NCBI RefSeq assembly: GCF_022347785.1
Contig: NZ_JAKRGA010000005.1
Span: 227,519 to 291,518 of the forward strand
Origin: Psychrobium sp. MM17-31
GTDB lineage: Bacteria; Pseudomonadota; Gammaproteobacteria; Enterobacterales; Psychrobiaceae
Length of the DNA: 64,000 bases
Reading direction: 5' to 3'
Below, piece after piece: positions 26,325 to 35,072 of the stretch; positions within the stretch are counted from its first letter, which is position 1, and each line of letters opens with the position of its first letter. The notes beneath the pieces were generated by a model, which saw only the letters and a list, made by a program, of their open reading frames with translations, ran no database searches and was not told the DNA's origin. The position numbers and the translations under genes are program-made.

Positions 26325-26708
26325 ATGACAACCCCCTTAAACATCCTTGTAGTAGACGATTCCCTAAGCATGCGCATTATTGCCACTCAAATAATCGAAG
26401 GCATTGGCCATAATGTAGTGGCGCAAGCTGAAAACGGTAAGGAAGCACTTAAAGCTTATATGGAACATCGTCCAGACATCGTGTTACTCGATTTGGTTAT
26501 GCCTGTTTTTGACGGTAAAAAAACCCTCAAAAAGCTCATGCAAGTTGATCCACAAGCCAAGGTTGTTATTTGTAGCTCTTTAGGTTCTGAAGGCGATATC
26601 GAATACTGCCTCAACGAAGGCGCCGCCTTCTATTTGCAAAAACCCTATGAAGAACAGGCTTTTGAGACCGCTTTTGATAGCATCGCTGATAAATCGCAAA
26701 TCGCGTAA
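26325..26708 (+). CDS. CheY-like single-domain response regulator
   Basis: 127 aa from ATG 26325, which has GGAG 7 bp upstream; the longer frame from 26298 is rejected. Phospho-acceptor Asp56 in VLLDLVMP, acidic pair VVDDS at 10-12, and conserved Lys in YLQKPYE. No output domain. It is followed 9 bp later by a CheX-domain protein, so the two form an operon. It may receive phosphate from the hybrid kinase 170 bp upstream or from a chemotaxis kinase elsewhere. Confidence 0.9.
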   Translation: MTTPLNILVVDDSLSMRIIATQIIEGIGHNVVAQAENGKEALKAYMEHRPDIVLLDLVMPVFDGKKTLKKLMQVDPQAKVVICSSLGSEGDIEYCLNEGAAFYLQKPYEEQAFETAFDSIADKSQIA

Positions 26709-26717
26709 GGGATTACC

Positions 26718-27566
26718 ATGTCGAATAAATTTTTAGGCCAATTCCTATTGGAAAAAGGAATTATCACACCGCAGCAATTGCTAACGGCATTAGAGCTGCA
26801 AAAAGAGTTTAACCCTAGTCTTGGTCAATTAGCCGTCAAGCAAGGCTATATTGACAACGACGCAGCCAACAAAATCAATTTAGAACAACAACGTACCGAT
26901 CAGCGCTTCGGTGATTTAGCCATTAGCCTAGGCTACATGGACAATACGCAAGTTGACGAACTCTTTTACGTTCAGCAATCAACACGTAAGTTTTTCGGTG
27001 AAATTCTAGTTGAACAAGGATTTATCGATCATGCAACGCTAGAAGCAGAGCTATCCGAACACAAAGCGTTAAAACAACAAGCTGAGTTAGAGTTGGATAA
27101 CGCCATCAATAATCACCAACATCGAAAACTTATTACTAATACGCTGCAAACATTTGTCAAATCCTTTACTCGAATACCAAAGATCCCAACACAAGTCTCA
27201 GGCGTTTTGGCGGGCACACCAAAAGTAAGCGATGATCATTATGTCGTTTCACAACGAGCCAATATGGTGCAAACCTTTAAAATTGGTATGGTTGCCCCCT
27301 CGGAGTTAATGAAAGTGTTAGGCACTAATTTCTTAGGTTTTGATACTTCTGAGAACGAAGCGTTATATACCGATGCAGTGAGTGAATTACTCAACATCAT
27401 TCTAGGTAACGTGTTGGTCATCAACGGCGAACAACAAACCGAACTGAGCCCACCACAAGTCGAACGCAATGGTGATGATATTACCGAGGGGTTCAACCAA
27501 TGCTTTGCCGTCGAAATGTCGGCAGGTGGTCACGATTTTAATATTTTCTTTATGTATAACGATTAA
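26718..27566 (+). CDS. Protein with GspE/PilB N-terminal-like repeats and a CheX-type domain
   Basis: 282 aa. Three short repeats in the first 125 residues (LGQFLLEKGIITPQQLLTAL, FGDLAISLGYMDNTQVDEL, FGEILVEQGFIDHATLEAEL) match the GspE/PilB N-terminal helical unit. The C-terminal half (about 150-282) resembles CheX phosphatases: SELLNIILGNVLVIN, then the helix pair. CheX removes phosphate from CheY-like regulators, and the partner is encoded 9 bp upstream. A role as dedicated phosphatase of that regulator is inferred. Confidence 0.8.
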   Translation: MSNKFLGQFLLEKGIITPQQLLTALELQKEFNPSLGQLAVKQGYIDNDAANKINLEQQRTDQRFGDLAISLGYMDNTQVDELFYVQQSTRKFFGEILVEQGFIDHATLEAELSEHKALKQQAELELDNAINNHQHRKLITNTLQTFVKSFTRIPKIPTQVSGVLAGTPKVSDDHYVVSQRANMVQTFKIGMVAPSELMKVLGTNFLGFDTSENEALYTDAVSELLNIILGNVLVINGEQQTELSPPQVERNGDDITEGFNQCFAVEMSAGGHDFNIFFMYND

Positions 27567-27581
27567 CATCAAAACGATTTC

Positions 27582-27604
27582 GCAGCCAAAGTCTTTTTGG
27601 CTGC
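27582..27604 (+). terminator. Hairpin after the CheX-domain gene
   Basis: Stem GCAGCCAAA/TTTGGCTGC with a 5-base loop, 15 bp after the stop. No U-run follows, so this is a weak or Rho-assisted terminator candidate. Confidence 0.45.
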
Positions 27605-27764
27605 AAATTCCCACCTTATATCTATAATCAATAAAATCATAAACTTACTATAACCTGACAGCTTAGTGTCATATGACATTTTGTGGTACAGTCGCCTTTG
27701 TGACGTTTGTTAGAGTGCTTAAAATTGATTTACTGGCCTCACCAAACAACTGAGGAATTAAATC

Positions 27765-28163
27765 ATGCACACAACAAAAACACATACTCCAGTCATCTCA
27801 TCACCTTTTACTGGTACACGCTTTTTCTTTATAGATGATGACAGAGAGATTGTATTCTGGGGCTCAAAATTTACTGGAAAGGAAATAGCCTACGTTGACG
27901 GGCAAACCATTAGTGAAAAACGCACCTATGGATTTAAATCGATTCACTCTTTTGACGTAGATAACGACAATTACGAAATAGAACTAGAAGTAACAAACCC
28001 ATTAACTGAAAGTATGTCATGTACATTAATCAAAAATGGGGCACATTTAAAAACCACCAATTACAGCCTTTGGAAAGACAAAAAATCAGCGTTAAAGGTG
28101 TTTTTGACATCATTTATCGTGGGTGCTGTTACAGGTTTCACCGTTGTTAGTTTGATGTCATAA
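27765..28163 (+). CDS. Tail-anchored-like hypothetical protein
   Basis: 132 aa. A soluble N-terminal region rich in beta-type residues (about 1-108) is followed by one membrane segment at the C-terminus (LTSFIVGAVTGFTVVSLM), so the bulk likely faces the cytoplasm. The next gene, 10 bp downstream, is an HTH protein with a similar C-terminal membrane segment. No family recognised. SD TGAGGAA lies before the ATG. Confidence 0.65.
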   Translation: MHTTKTHTPVISSPFTGTRFFFIDDDREIVFWGSKFTGKEIAYVDGQTISEKRTYGFKSIHSFDVDNDNYEIELEVTNPLTESMSCTLIKNGAHLKTTNYSLWKDKKSALKVFLTSFIVGAVTGFTVVSLMS

Positions 28164-28173
28164 GGAAATTGTC

Positions 28174-28485
28174 ATGGAAGTGAATGCACAATTAATCAAA
28201 CAACATCGCACAGACAAAGCCTTAACGCAACAGCATCTTGCAGATGCGTGTGATGTAAGCCTGCGTACTATTCAACGCGTGGAGCGTTACGGTGTCGCAT
28301 CGTCAGAAACCCTAATGAGCCTAGCCGCAGTATTTGAGGTAGAAACTAAAACGCTGCAAGCAACCAATAACCAAGTTGAAACGGTAGAACCCAAAGGGAT
28401 TCAGCTGCAACATATTATTGTCGCTGGCACTGGGCTTTTTAGCAGCTTGGCTGGTTCACTAGTGACTTACTTCATTATGAAGTAA
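28174..28485 (+). CDS. XRE-family HTH protein with C-terminal membrane anchor
   Basis: 103 aa. The HTH (LIKQHRTDKALTQQHLADAC, SLRTIQRVERYG) covers about residues 5-62; a short linker leads to one membrane segment (about 78-101, HIIVAGTGLFSSLAGSLVTY). A DNA-binding domain tied to the membrane suggests a regulator that acts at the membrane or is released by cleavage. SD AAGGAA precedes the ATG. Operon with the membrane-anchored protein upstream. Confidence 0.8.
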   Translation: MEVNAQLIKQHRTDKALTQQHLADACDVSLRTIQRVERYGVASSETLMSLAAVFEVETKTLQATNNQVETVEPKGIQLQHIIVAGTGLFSSLAGSLVTYFIMK

Positions 28486-28512
28486 GTCTTTAATCTTTAA
28501 TGGAATAAGCCC

Positions 28513-29649
28513 TTAACCGTCTGCATCACCAGCAGACTTTTTCGGTTTATTAAAAGGGTAAGCCCGCTGCTTAATCCAGCCATCAGGCATGCCGCCGCCG
28601 ACAATACCGTATTTTTCTGGCCATTTAGCTTCACCGCGTACTGCCGTTCCTAGCAAGTAGTCAAGAAACGAAAAGTGCGCCGCATAATTGCGATCAATCG
28701 CCGCCTTGTCAGACGCATGATGCCAGTGGTGAAATTGCGGTGTCACTATGATGTATTTAAGCCATCCGACATGGATATTGGCGTTGGCGTGATTAAACAC
28801 CGCTTGGAAACCAACAATAATGATGTAGGCGTCGATAACCGACTTGTCGAAACCAAACACAAAAATCGGTAATAGCACGAAACAACGTGTCGCAATAAGT
28901 TCAAGGAAATGCTGACGCGAGCCCGCCAACCAATCCATGCTTTCCACGCTGTGGTGTACACTGTGAAAACGCCACAAGAAAGGCACTTCATGATAAGCAC
29001 GGTGCAATGAATATTGCATAATATCTGCAAACAACAACACGGCAAATAACTGCACCCCCCAAGGCAGTGCTTGTACCCAAGTCTGCAGAGCATCACTCAC
29101 CGCCCAACCAAATAGCTGATTAACAAACTGATTGGTGGCCAACAATGCAAAACCAATCATCAAATGATTGATTAGAAAATGCTGCATATCTGTTTGCCAT
29201 TCAGGCCGTAATACTGGCTGTTTTCTATGTGGGATAAGCTTTTCGATAAAGACAAAGATGAGTGTCGAACCCAAGAGATCGAGAATAAACCAATCGAGTC
29301 CTAGATAAGGCGTATTATCAGGAAAGTCACCAACTTCAACGCGATGGCCACCTAGTGCAATAGTAACAATCACCAATGCCCAAGCAGTGAAGGCTGCGCG
29401 TTTATTAACATTGCGAATAACATTCCACAGCCCCAAGGCACCCGATATCACCAAGGCAACAAACATCACAATACGAATGACTTCCACATCATAGGACTGG
29501 CGCAGCTCAGGTGTGGTTAAATATTCAGGAAAGTGAAACGCCATAACACCAAGAAAACTCAACAAGGCTAAAGTTACCGCGATATAACCGCTTAACCGAC
29601 CATCACCAATTGCAAATTGACCACCACGAGGTTGTTGAATCATAACCAT
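28513..29649 (-). CDS. Sterol desaturase/fatty acid hydroxylase superfamily membrane protein
   Basis: 378 aa, about seven membrane segments. The histidine boxes are HRAYH, HSVHH and HHWHH (in QFHHWHHASD), the di-iron ligands of the family. Family members hydroxylate or desaturate lipids or carotenoids, or cleave ether lipids; which applies cannot be told here. A second possible start is the ATG at 29643. It stands alone, convergent with the HTH gene on the right of the previous module. Confidence 0.87.
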   Translation of the reverse strand: MVMIQQPRGGQFAIGDGRLSGYIAVTLALLSFLGVMAFHFPEYLTTPELRQSYDVEVIRIVMFVALVISGALGLWNVIRNVNKRAAFTAWALVIVTIALGGHRVEVGDFPDNTPYLGLDWFILDLLGSTLIFVFIEKLIPHRKQPVLRPEWQTDMQHFLINHLMIGFALLATNQFVNQLFGWAVSDALQTWVQALPWGVQLFAVLLFADIMQYSLHRAYHEVPFLWRFHSVHHSVESMDWLAGSRQHFLELIATRCFVLLPIFVFGFDKSVIDAYIIIVGFQAVFNHANANIHVGWLKYIIVTPQFHHWHHASDKAAIDRNYAAHFSFLDYLLGTAVRGEAKWPEKYGIVGGGMPDGWIKQRAYPFNKPKKSAGDADG

Positions 29650-29664
29650 CCCTGTTGATAAAAG

Positions 29665-29689
29665 ACACTGTGCTAAAAATGCACAGTGT
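29665..29689 (-). terminator. Terminator of the XRE/membrane-protein operon
   Basis: Perfect 9-bp stem ACACTGTGC/GCACAGTGT with a 7-base loop, followed on the minus strand by CTTTTATC. It lies 30 bp after the XRE gene stop and just upstream of the sterol-desaturase start. Confidence 0.55.
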
Positions 29690-29718
29690 AGTGGCTTAAG
29701 TTAAGAAAGCAACCGTGA

Positions 29719-29928
29719 TTATTCCGCATCGAAATAAAACAAAGACTCGACAGTAGTATCGAAATGCTGTGCAATAGACAATGCAATAACAACTGACGGC
29801 GTAAAACGCCCAGTTTCTACTGTGCTAATGGTCTTGCGGGATACGCCGATAGCATCCGCGAGATCTTGCTGTGATAGCTTGTGTTTAGCACGAAACTTCG
29901 CAATGTTATTTTCTAATTCTCTACTCAT
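29719..29928 (-). CDS. XRE-family HTH regulator, last gene of the membrane-protein operon
   Basis: 69 aa from ATG 29928, which overlaps the stop of the preceding gene by 8 bp. One HTH domain: NNIAKFRAKHKLSQQDLADA, SRKTISTVETGRFTPSVVIA. It belongs to the short Xre class with the tail TTVESLFYF found beside small membrane proteins in many bacteria. It probably represses the operon through the half-site array at 31871-31926; that is inferred. Confidence 0.88.
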   Translation of the reverse strand: MSRELENNIAKFRAKHKLSQQDLADAIGVSRKTISTVETGRFTPSVVIALSIAQHFDTTVESLFYFDAE

Positions 29929-30406
29929 TATCTTCACGCAGTAAATACAATCGTGAAACGCCAGTCATCAAGAAATACAAGGCTACAACTAGACGAGGAA
30001 AGTGTTCCTGCATCATTGCTGTAAAATCCGTATTAACAACTAAGGTCACAAAGGCTATTACAACTATGGAAATTAACGTTATTTCACGACTACGAGATAA
30101 AGCATGTCTCACAAACTCATCTTCAACGCTGCTGGTATCTTTAGAGTTTTCAAGGCGCACCTCATCAATCCATAGCTTTAACGCACTAAAAAAACAGAAT
30201 AATAAAGCAATCACGACCAAATAAGTAATCGAAGTTGGTAAAAAGTTGCCATTCTCAATACCAAAATAGTCGCAAACAGCGTTAAAAAATACTCTGATAA
30301 ACAGCAGCCCCAAAATAATATTGAAAAACGCGTTACGCTTTAAATATCTATACTCAAGTTCAGCTGTCGATAATTTCACGCTACTCTTAACCACATCCAT
30401 AAACAT
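29921..30406 (-). CDS. Small four-helix membrane protein, paralog 4 of the array
   Basis: 161 aa from ATG 30406, which has AAGGAG 7 bp upstream; the longer GTG frame from 30424 is less likely. Start ELEYRYLKRNAFFNIILGLL, four membrane segments, end SRLYLLREDNE. The same head (LKRNA) and tail (LYLLREDNE) occur in the next gene upstream, so they are duplicates. Its last codons (GATAATGAG) contain the ATG of the XRE gene. Confidence 0.75.
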   Translation of the reverse strand: MFMDVVKSSVKLSTAELEYRYLKRNAFFNIILGLLFIRVFFNAVCDYFGIENGNFLPTSITYLVVIALLFCFFSALKLWIDEVRLENSKDTSSVEDEFVRHALSRSREITLISIVVIAFVTLVVNTDFTAMMQEHFPRLVVALYFLMTGVSRLYLLREDNE

Positions 30407-30420
30407 TATTTTCTCCTTAA

Positions 30421-30909
30421 TCACGACAACTCATTATCTTCACGCAGTAAATACAGACTAGTCACACCGTAGGCTGTAAAAGCCACCCCCCAAATAATCT
30501 TGGTGAAATAAGTACCCAGTAAGATTAACAGGTCCCCTGAGGCATAATAATTAACTAATGCAACGACCATCAGAGCACTGAGCGCCGCCGACTGCGAACA
30601 ATAAGCTACGTATTTACTGTATTCATCTTCATAACCTGAACTTTTTCGCATCCCCTGAATTCTCCAGCCGTCTATCATTCGCGTAATAGCGCTATACCCA
30701 ACGTAAATTACGCCGGGCGCGATAATCCACGGTAAGACTTTATTTGCGAGTTCAGCCCAAGGTGTATAAAGCTCAAGTAGCGCGTAAAAAGGATCAATTA
30801 AAAACATTAATCCCAAGATCAAACTAAACAACGCATTGCGCTTTAACAAACGAAACTCTCGCTCAGCGACAGACAGCTCTTTCTTGGTTTCAACGGTGTT
30901 ACTCGTCAT
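30421..30909 (-). CDS. Small four-helix membrane protein, paralog 3 of the array
   Basis: 162 aa from ATG 30909, which lies inside the previous gene's last codons (11-bp overlap) behind GAGGTG. Head EREFRLLKRNALFSLILGLM and tail SLYLLREDNELS match paralog 4. Four membrane segments. Function unknown; part of an operon with three relatives and an XRE gene. Confidence 0.75.
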   Translation of the reverse strand: MTSNTVETKKELSVAEREFRLLKRNALFSLILGLMFLIDPFYALLELYTPWAELANKVLPWIIAPGVIYVGYSAITRMIDGWRIQGMRKSSGYEDEYSKYVAYCSQSAALSALMVVALVNYYASGDLLILLGTYFTKIIWGVAFTAYGVTSLYLLREDNELS

Positions 30910-31354
30910 TGTTGTCACCTCGTAACCAAAATAGTAGCGGCACGCCATAAGCCAAGCTTACCAAAGACACGATAATCGAAGCTGTTTCAGCGCCTGTTAG
31001 CACTAGATTTTCCGCTGACATGATAAGTAAAACCCCAACCGCAATCGCAGTATTGGCGCTATATTTTGTCGCCTTATGAGACAGATGGTTTAAGTACTCA
31101 TCTCGACAATTACCATTCCAAAAAAAGTGTTGTGGTGTTGGTAATGAAATAACTAATCGAACAAGTGCAATTAGCATGATTAAAAATACCGCCGCGATAA
31201 ATATTGCCGCTACGCCACTAGCATTAATTGCCTTTAAATATTGATAGGCAACTCCGCCGCCGAATAACAAACCAATGGCACAAGATAGGACGGCATTGCG
31301 CTGAACAAACTTTTGTTCGATGTCGGGTGAAAAACTATGAGTTAATTGATTCAT
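30899..31354 (-). CDS. Small four-helix membrane protein, paralog 2 of the array
   Basis: 151 aa. Head EQKFVQRNAVLSCAIGLLFG and tail LLFWLRGDNNDE follow the same pattern as paralogs 3 and 4, more divergent. About four membrane segments. SD AGGAA lies before the ATG. The tail codons encode the start of the next gene. Confidence 0.72.
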   Translation of the reverse strand: MNQLTHSFSPDIEQKFVQRNAVLSCAIGLLFGGGVAYQYLKAINASGVAAIFIAAVFLIMLIALVRLVISLPTPQHFFWNGNCRDEYLNHLSHKATKYSANTAIAVGVLLIMSAENLVLTGAETASIIVSLVSLAYGVPLLFWLRGDNNDE

Positions 31355-31413
31355 TTTTTGATTTCCTTATATTCAGCCTCTGGGCGTTTTAAATCTTCAA
31401 TATTTATATCCAC

Positions 31414-31827
31414 TTACTCGGATTCCCTTAACAACCATAAAATAGACACACCGTTAACAACGCATGCAAAAATACTGATAATTATTACAACGGTGTAACT
31501 TGATAGTTCAAGCTCGCGATCTTCAAAGAAGCCAACTGTTGCTCCTAGCGCAAACAAAATAACCACCAACGTTTTCTTGCAAGCTCTGGCGTATAAATGG
31601 TTGTAGTACTCATCCTTAAATTCGATTTCACCGAAAACATAATCCCAGCCAGGGGTAACCCACGCATAGCGAATGAGCAATAGCACCATAATCGACAGGC
31701 AAACAATGCCTACTGTGCCACCGACAAGATATCCGGTTAATCCCAGACCAAGGCCTAATGCACTATGGCCACCAGCCTTGAGAAACGCATACTCCATTTG
31801 TGGCGTCACTTCCGTGCTGTTTTCCAT
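31414..31827 (-). CDS. Small four-helix membrane protein, paralog 1 (first gene of the array)
   Basis: 137 aa. Head MEYAFLKAGGHSALGLGLGL and tail SILWLLRESE keep only the outline of the array. About four membrane segments. SD GGGAGA lies 6 bp before the ATG. The promoter region carries the six-half-site array at 31871-31926. Confidence 0.7.
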   Translation of the reverse strand: MENSTEVTPQMEYAFLKAGGHSALGLGLGLTGYLVGGTVGIVCLSIMVLLLIRYAWVTPGWDYVFGEIEFKDEYYNHLYARACKKTLVVILFALGATVGFFEDRELELSSYTVVIIISIFACVVNGVSILWLLRESE

Positions 31828-31870
31828 GACTATCTCCCTAACAAAATCGACTTAAATAACACTACAATTT

Positions 31871-31926
31871 GAAACCCTAAGGTATCAATAGATACCCAAA
31901 GGTTACAAGTGATACCCTAAGGTGTC
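31871..31926. promoter_or_regulatory. Array of six alternating half-sites at exact 10-bp spacing
   Basis: GAAACC (31871), GGTATC (31881), GATACC (31891), GGTTAC (31901), GATACC (31911) and GGTGTC (31921), with 4-bp spacers. Adjacent half-sites are inverted to each other, giving up to three dimer sites on one face of the helix. It lies 44-99 bp before the first membrane-protein gene and also upstream of the divergent M16 gene. A likely binder is the XRE regulator at the end of the operon. Confidence 0.7.
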
Positions 31927-32051
31927 AAATAAAAGATCAAAAAATATTCGGTTACAGTTTTCAGTCTCAGTCATAAAACGAATGCGTCAAATCACTGGAA
32001 AATCCCACAGGGCCTGCGCATAATAACTGCCGTTAACATTGGAGAATTCTT

Positions 32052-34928
32052 ATGAAATTTAAAAAAATTGCTATTGCTGTTGCCACAGCACTCGCACTAA
32101 GTGCCTGTAACAGCACTATGATGGACACCAAACAACAACACATGCCATCTAATGCAACAGCGCAAAACAAAGTATTCACACAAGACTACGTACTAGAAGA
32201 GCTAGATAACGGTCTGAAAGTGATGATCGTAAAAACCGATTACCCAGATCTCGTTTCTATTCAAATCCCAGTTTCTACAGGTTCACGTAACGAAGTTGAA
32301 GACGGCAAAACAGGTTTCGCCCACTTTTTCGAGCACATGATGTTTAAAGGCTCTGAGAAATTCCCTCAAAAAGTGTACGCCGACATCTTCAAAAACGCCG
32401 GTGTTGATAACGGTGCTTACACCACCAATGACTACACTAACTACCACCTAGACTTCTCGAAAGAGCACCTAGAAAAAGTATTAGAGATCCAAGCGGATCA
32501 CTTCCAAAACCTTAAATACACCGACGCACAATTTAAAACTGAAGCGCTAACGGTTAAAGGTGAATATCTGAAAAACAACGCTAGCCCTATTCGCAAATTG
32601 CTAGCGGCAGTGCGCAACGAAGCATTCGACGAGCACACCTACAAACACACCACTATGGGTTTCTTTAAAGACATCGAAGAAATGCCAAATCAAATCGAAT
32701 ACGGTAAAACCTTCTTCGAGCGTTTCTACAAGCCAGAATATGTATCACTAGTAATTGTTGGTGATGTTGACCCAGCAAAAACCATGGCAATGGTGAAAAA
32801 ATATTGGGGCAACTGGCAACGTGGTGACTTTAAAACTGTCGTACCACAAGAGCCAAAGCAACTGGCGCCTCGCTACAAACACGAAGTGTATCCAAACCTT
32901 CCGGGTCACTGGTTACTAGTGTCTTACAAAGGCAGCGATTGGCAACCAAAAGCTAAAGATCGCGCGTCACTAGACCTGCTATCTCAGCTTTATTTCTCAA
33001 GCAACTCTGCGCTTTATCAAGAGCTTGTTGTAGACAAACAATTGGCGAGCCAAATGTTCACCTACAACCCAGAAACCAAAGATGCTGGCCTACGCCACGT
33101 GTTTGTAAAAGTTGATGATGAGAAAAACCTAACTAAAGTTCGCGATGCCATCAACCGTACTTACGCCAAGGCTCGCACCGAGTTAGTCGACAAAACCAAG
33201 CTAGACAACCTAAAAGCAAACATCAAATACAGCTTTGCCAACGGTTTAGATTCTTCTGAAGCTATCGCCGGTACGCTAGCAAGCTACATGCACTTTGATC
33301 GCAACCCAGAGACTATTAACGAGCTATACGCTAGTATCGATAGCATCACAGCGGAAGACATTCGCGCGATGGCTAACAAGTACTTCACCGACAACAACCG
33401 CACCACGGTAACTATGTCGGCGCAAAAAGAAATCGCTGGTTTCGACAAAGAAGTTAACCTCAACAGCGAAGTTGCGAAGATGGCCAACAAGCCATCGTCT
33501 ATCGATTTTGCTGTATTAGACAAAACCAACAAATCGCCACTCGTTGACATCAATATCCTGTTCTACACGGGTGCAGCTGCTGATCCAGCCATGAAAAAAG
33601 GTACTGCCGCGTTAATGGCCAGCATGCTAACTCAAGGTGGCAGCGCAACTAAGTCGTACCAAGAAATCAAAAAAGCCCTTTACCCATTAGCGGGTAGCTT
33701 TGGCGCACAACTCGACAAAGAAATGATGTCGTTTAGCGGTCGTGTTCACAAAGACAATGCTGCAGCGTGGTATGCATTAGTAAGCGAACAACTACTAAAT
33801 CCAGGCTGGCGTGAAGATGACTTCAAACGCCTGAAGAAAGAACTAGTAGACAGCATTAAAGCCGGCTTGAAAGCCTCAAACGATGAAGAGCTGGGCAAAG
33901 AAGTACTTTATAGCGAGCTATACAAAGGCCACAGCTACGAAAGCTACAACTACGGCGATTTATCAGATATCGAAAGCATCACGCTTGACGATCTAAAAGC
34001 CTTCTACAAATCGCAGCTAACGCAAGCCAAACTACACCTTGGCATGACGGGTGCGGTTCCTAGTGAAGTGAAACAAGCACTAATGGACGATTTAGCCACG
34101 TTGCCTAAAGGTAGCGAGAAGCGTCTAAACATTAAAGATGCACCAGTGCTGAAAGGCCACCACGCGACTATCGTACAGAAGAATGCGCAATCAACGGCTG
34201 TGTCTTTTGGTTTCCCAATCGATACGATTCGCTCAGACAAAGACTGGGCTGCGCTATGGTTAGTACGTTCATACTTTGGTGAGCACCGCAGCTCGAACAG
34301 TTATCTGTACCAAAAAATCCGCCAAGATCGCGGCATGAACTACGGCGACTACGCTTACATCGAATATTTCCCACGTGGCATGTTCCAAACTAAGCCAGAC
34401 GCTAACCTAGGTCGTTCAAGCCAAATCTTCCAGGTATGGTTACGTCCACTACGTTCAAACAACGACGCACACTTCGCAACACGTGCGGCATTATTTGAGC
34501 TAGATAAATTAATTGCTAACGGCATGAGCGAAAAAGATTTCGAAGCGACACGTAACTTCTTAATCAACTACGTACCGCAATTAGTATCAAGCCAAGACAA
34601 GCAGCTAGGCTATGCGTTAGACAGCGAATTCTACAACACCGAAGACTTCGTAAATCTTGTGCGTAAACAGCTTAAATCGCTAAGTGTTGAAGATGTTAAC
34701 CGCGTCATCAAAGAGAACCTACAAACGGATGATATCCAATACGTATTCATCTCTGGCGATGCTAAAGACATGAAGAAACGTCTTGCTAACGAAACGCGCT
34801 CAGTACTTAAGTACAACAGTGAAAAACCTGCTGACTTATTAGCGGATGATAAAATCATTCAAGACTACAAGTTAACTATTCCATCGAAAGACATCGAAAT
34901 TATCGATGTAAAAGATGTATTTAAATAA
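32052..34928 (+). CDS. Two-domain M16 metallopeptidase lipoprotein
   Basis: 958 aa. A lipobox (ALALSACNS) predicts a lipoprotein. The first M16 domain has the inverted zinc motif HFFEH (residues 91-95) and a downstream Glu in ALTVKGEYLKN, so it is active; the second domain (about 500-950) lacks the motif, as usual for the non-catalytic half. Length fits pitrilysin/zinc-protease types. It probably degrades peptides in the periplasm. SD GGAG precedes the ATG. A strong terminator follows. Codon choice is unusually uniform (many CTA, GAC, AAC), hinting at high expression. Confidence 0.92.
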   Translation: MKFKKIAIAVATALALSACNSTMMDTKQQHMPSNATAQNKVFTQDYVLEELDNGLKVMIVKTDYPDLVSIQIPVSTGSRNEVEDGKTGFAHFFEHMMFKGSEKFPQKVYADIFKNAGVDNGAYTTNDYTNYHLDFSKEHLEKVLEIQADHFQNLKYTDAQFKTEALTVKGEYLKNNASPIRKLLAAVRNEAFDEHTYKHTTMGFFKDIEEMPNQIEYGKTFFERFYKPEYVSLVIVGDVDPAKTMAMVKKYWGNWQRGDFKTVVPQEPKQLAPRYKHEVYPNLPGHWLLVSYKGSDWQPKAKDRASLDLLSQLYFSSNSALYQELVVDKQLASQMFTYNPETKDAGLRHVFVKVDDEKNLTKVRDAINRTYAKARTELVDKTKLDNLKANIKYSFANGLDSSEAIAGTLASYMHFDRNPETINELYASIDSITAEDIRAMANKYFTDNNRTTVTMSAQKEIAGFDKEVNLNSEVAKMANKPSSIDFAVLDKTNKSPLVDINILFYTGAAADPAMKKGTAALMASMLTQGGSATKSYQEIKKALYPLAGSFGAQLDKEMMSFSGRVHKDNAAAWYALVSEQLLNPGWREDDFKRLKKELVDSIKAGLKASNDEELGKEVLYSELYKGHSYESYNYGDLSDIESITLDDLKAFYKSQLTQAKLHLGMTGAVPSEVKQALMDDLATLPKGSEKRLNIKDAPVLKGHHATIVQKNAQSTAVSFGFPIDTIRSDKDWAALWLVRSYFGEHRSSNSYLYQKIRQDRGMNYGDYAYIEYFPRGMFQTKPDANLGRSSQIFQVWLRPLRSNNDAHFATRAALFELDKLIANGMSEKDFEATRNFLINYVPQLVSSQDKQLGYALDSEFYNTEDFVNLVRKQLKSLSVEDVNRVIKENLQTDDIQYVFISGDAKDMKKRLANETRSVLKYNSEKPADLLADDKIIQDYKLTIPSKDIEIIDVKDVFK

Positions 34929-34946
34929 GTAGTTAGCTTATGTAAC

Positions 34947-34981
34947 AAAGGCGCAATCAATTGATTGCGCCTTTTTATTTT
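34947..34981 (+). terminator. Strong Rho-independent terminator
   Basis: Perfect 28-bp palindrome AAAGGCGCAATCAA/TTGATTGCGCCTTT followed by TTATTTT, 18 bp after the M16 stop. Confidence 0.9.
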
Positions 34982-35072
34982 AGGAGAGAACAGATAAACG
35001 ACATTAAAACTGGTAGATCGAAAAATCGCTGCTACACTGAACAATATTTGCACGGCAGCCTAATTTTCAACA

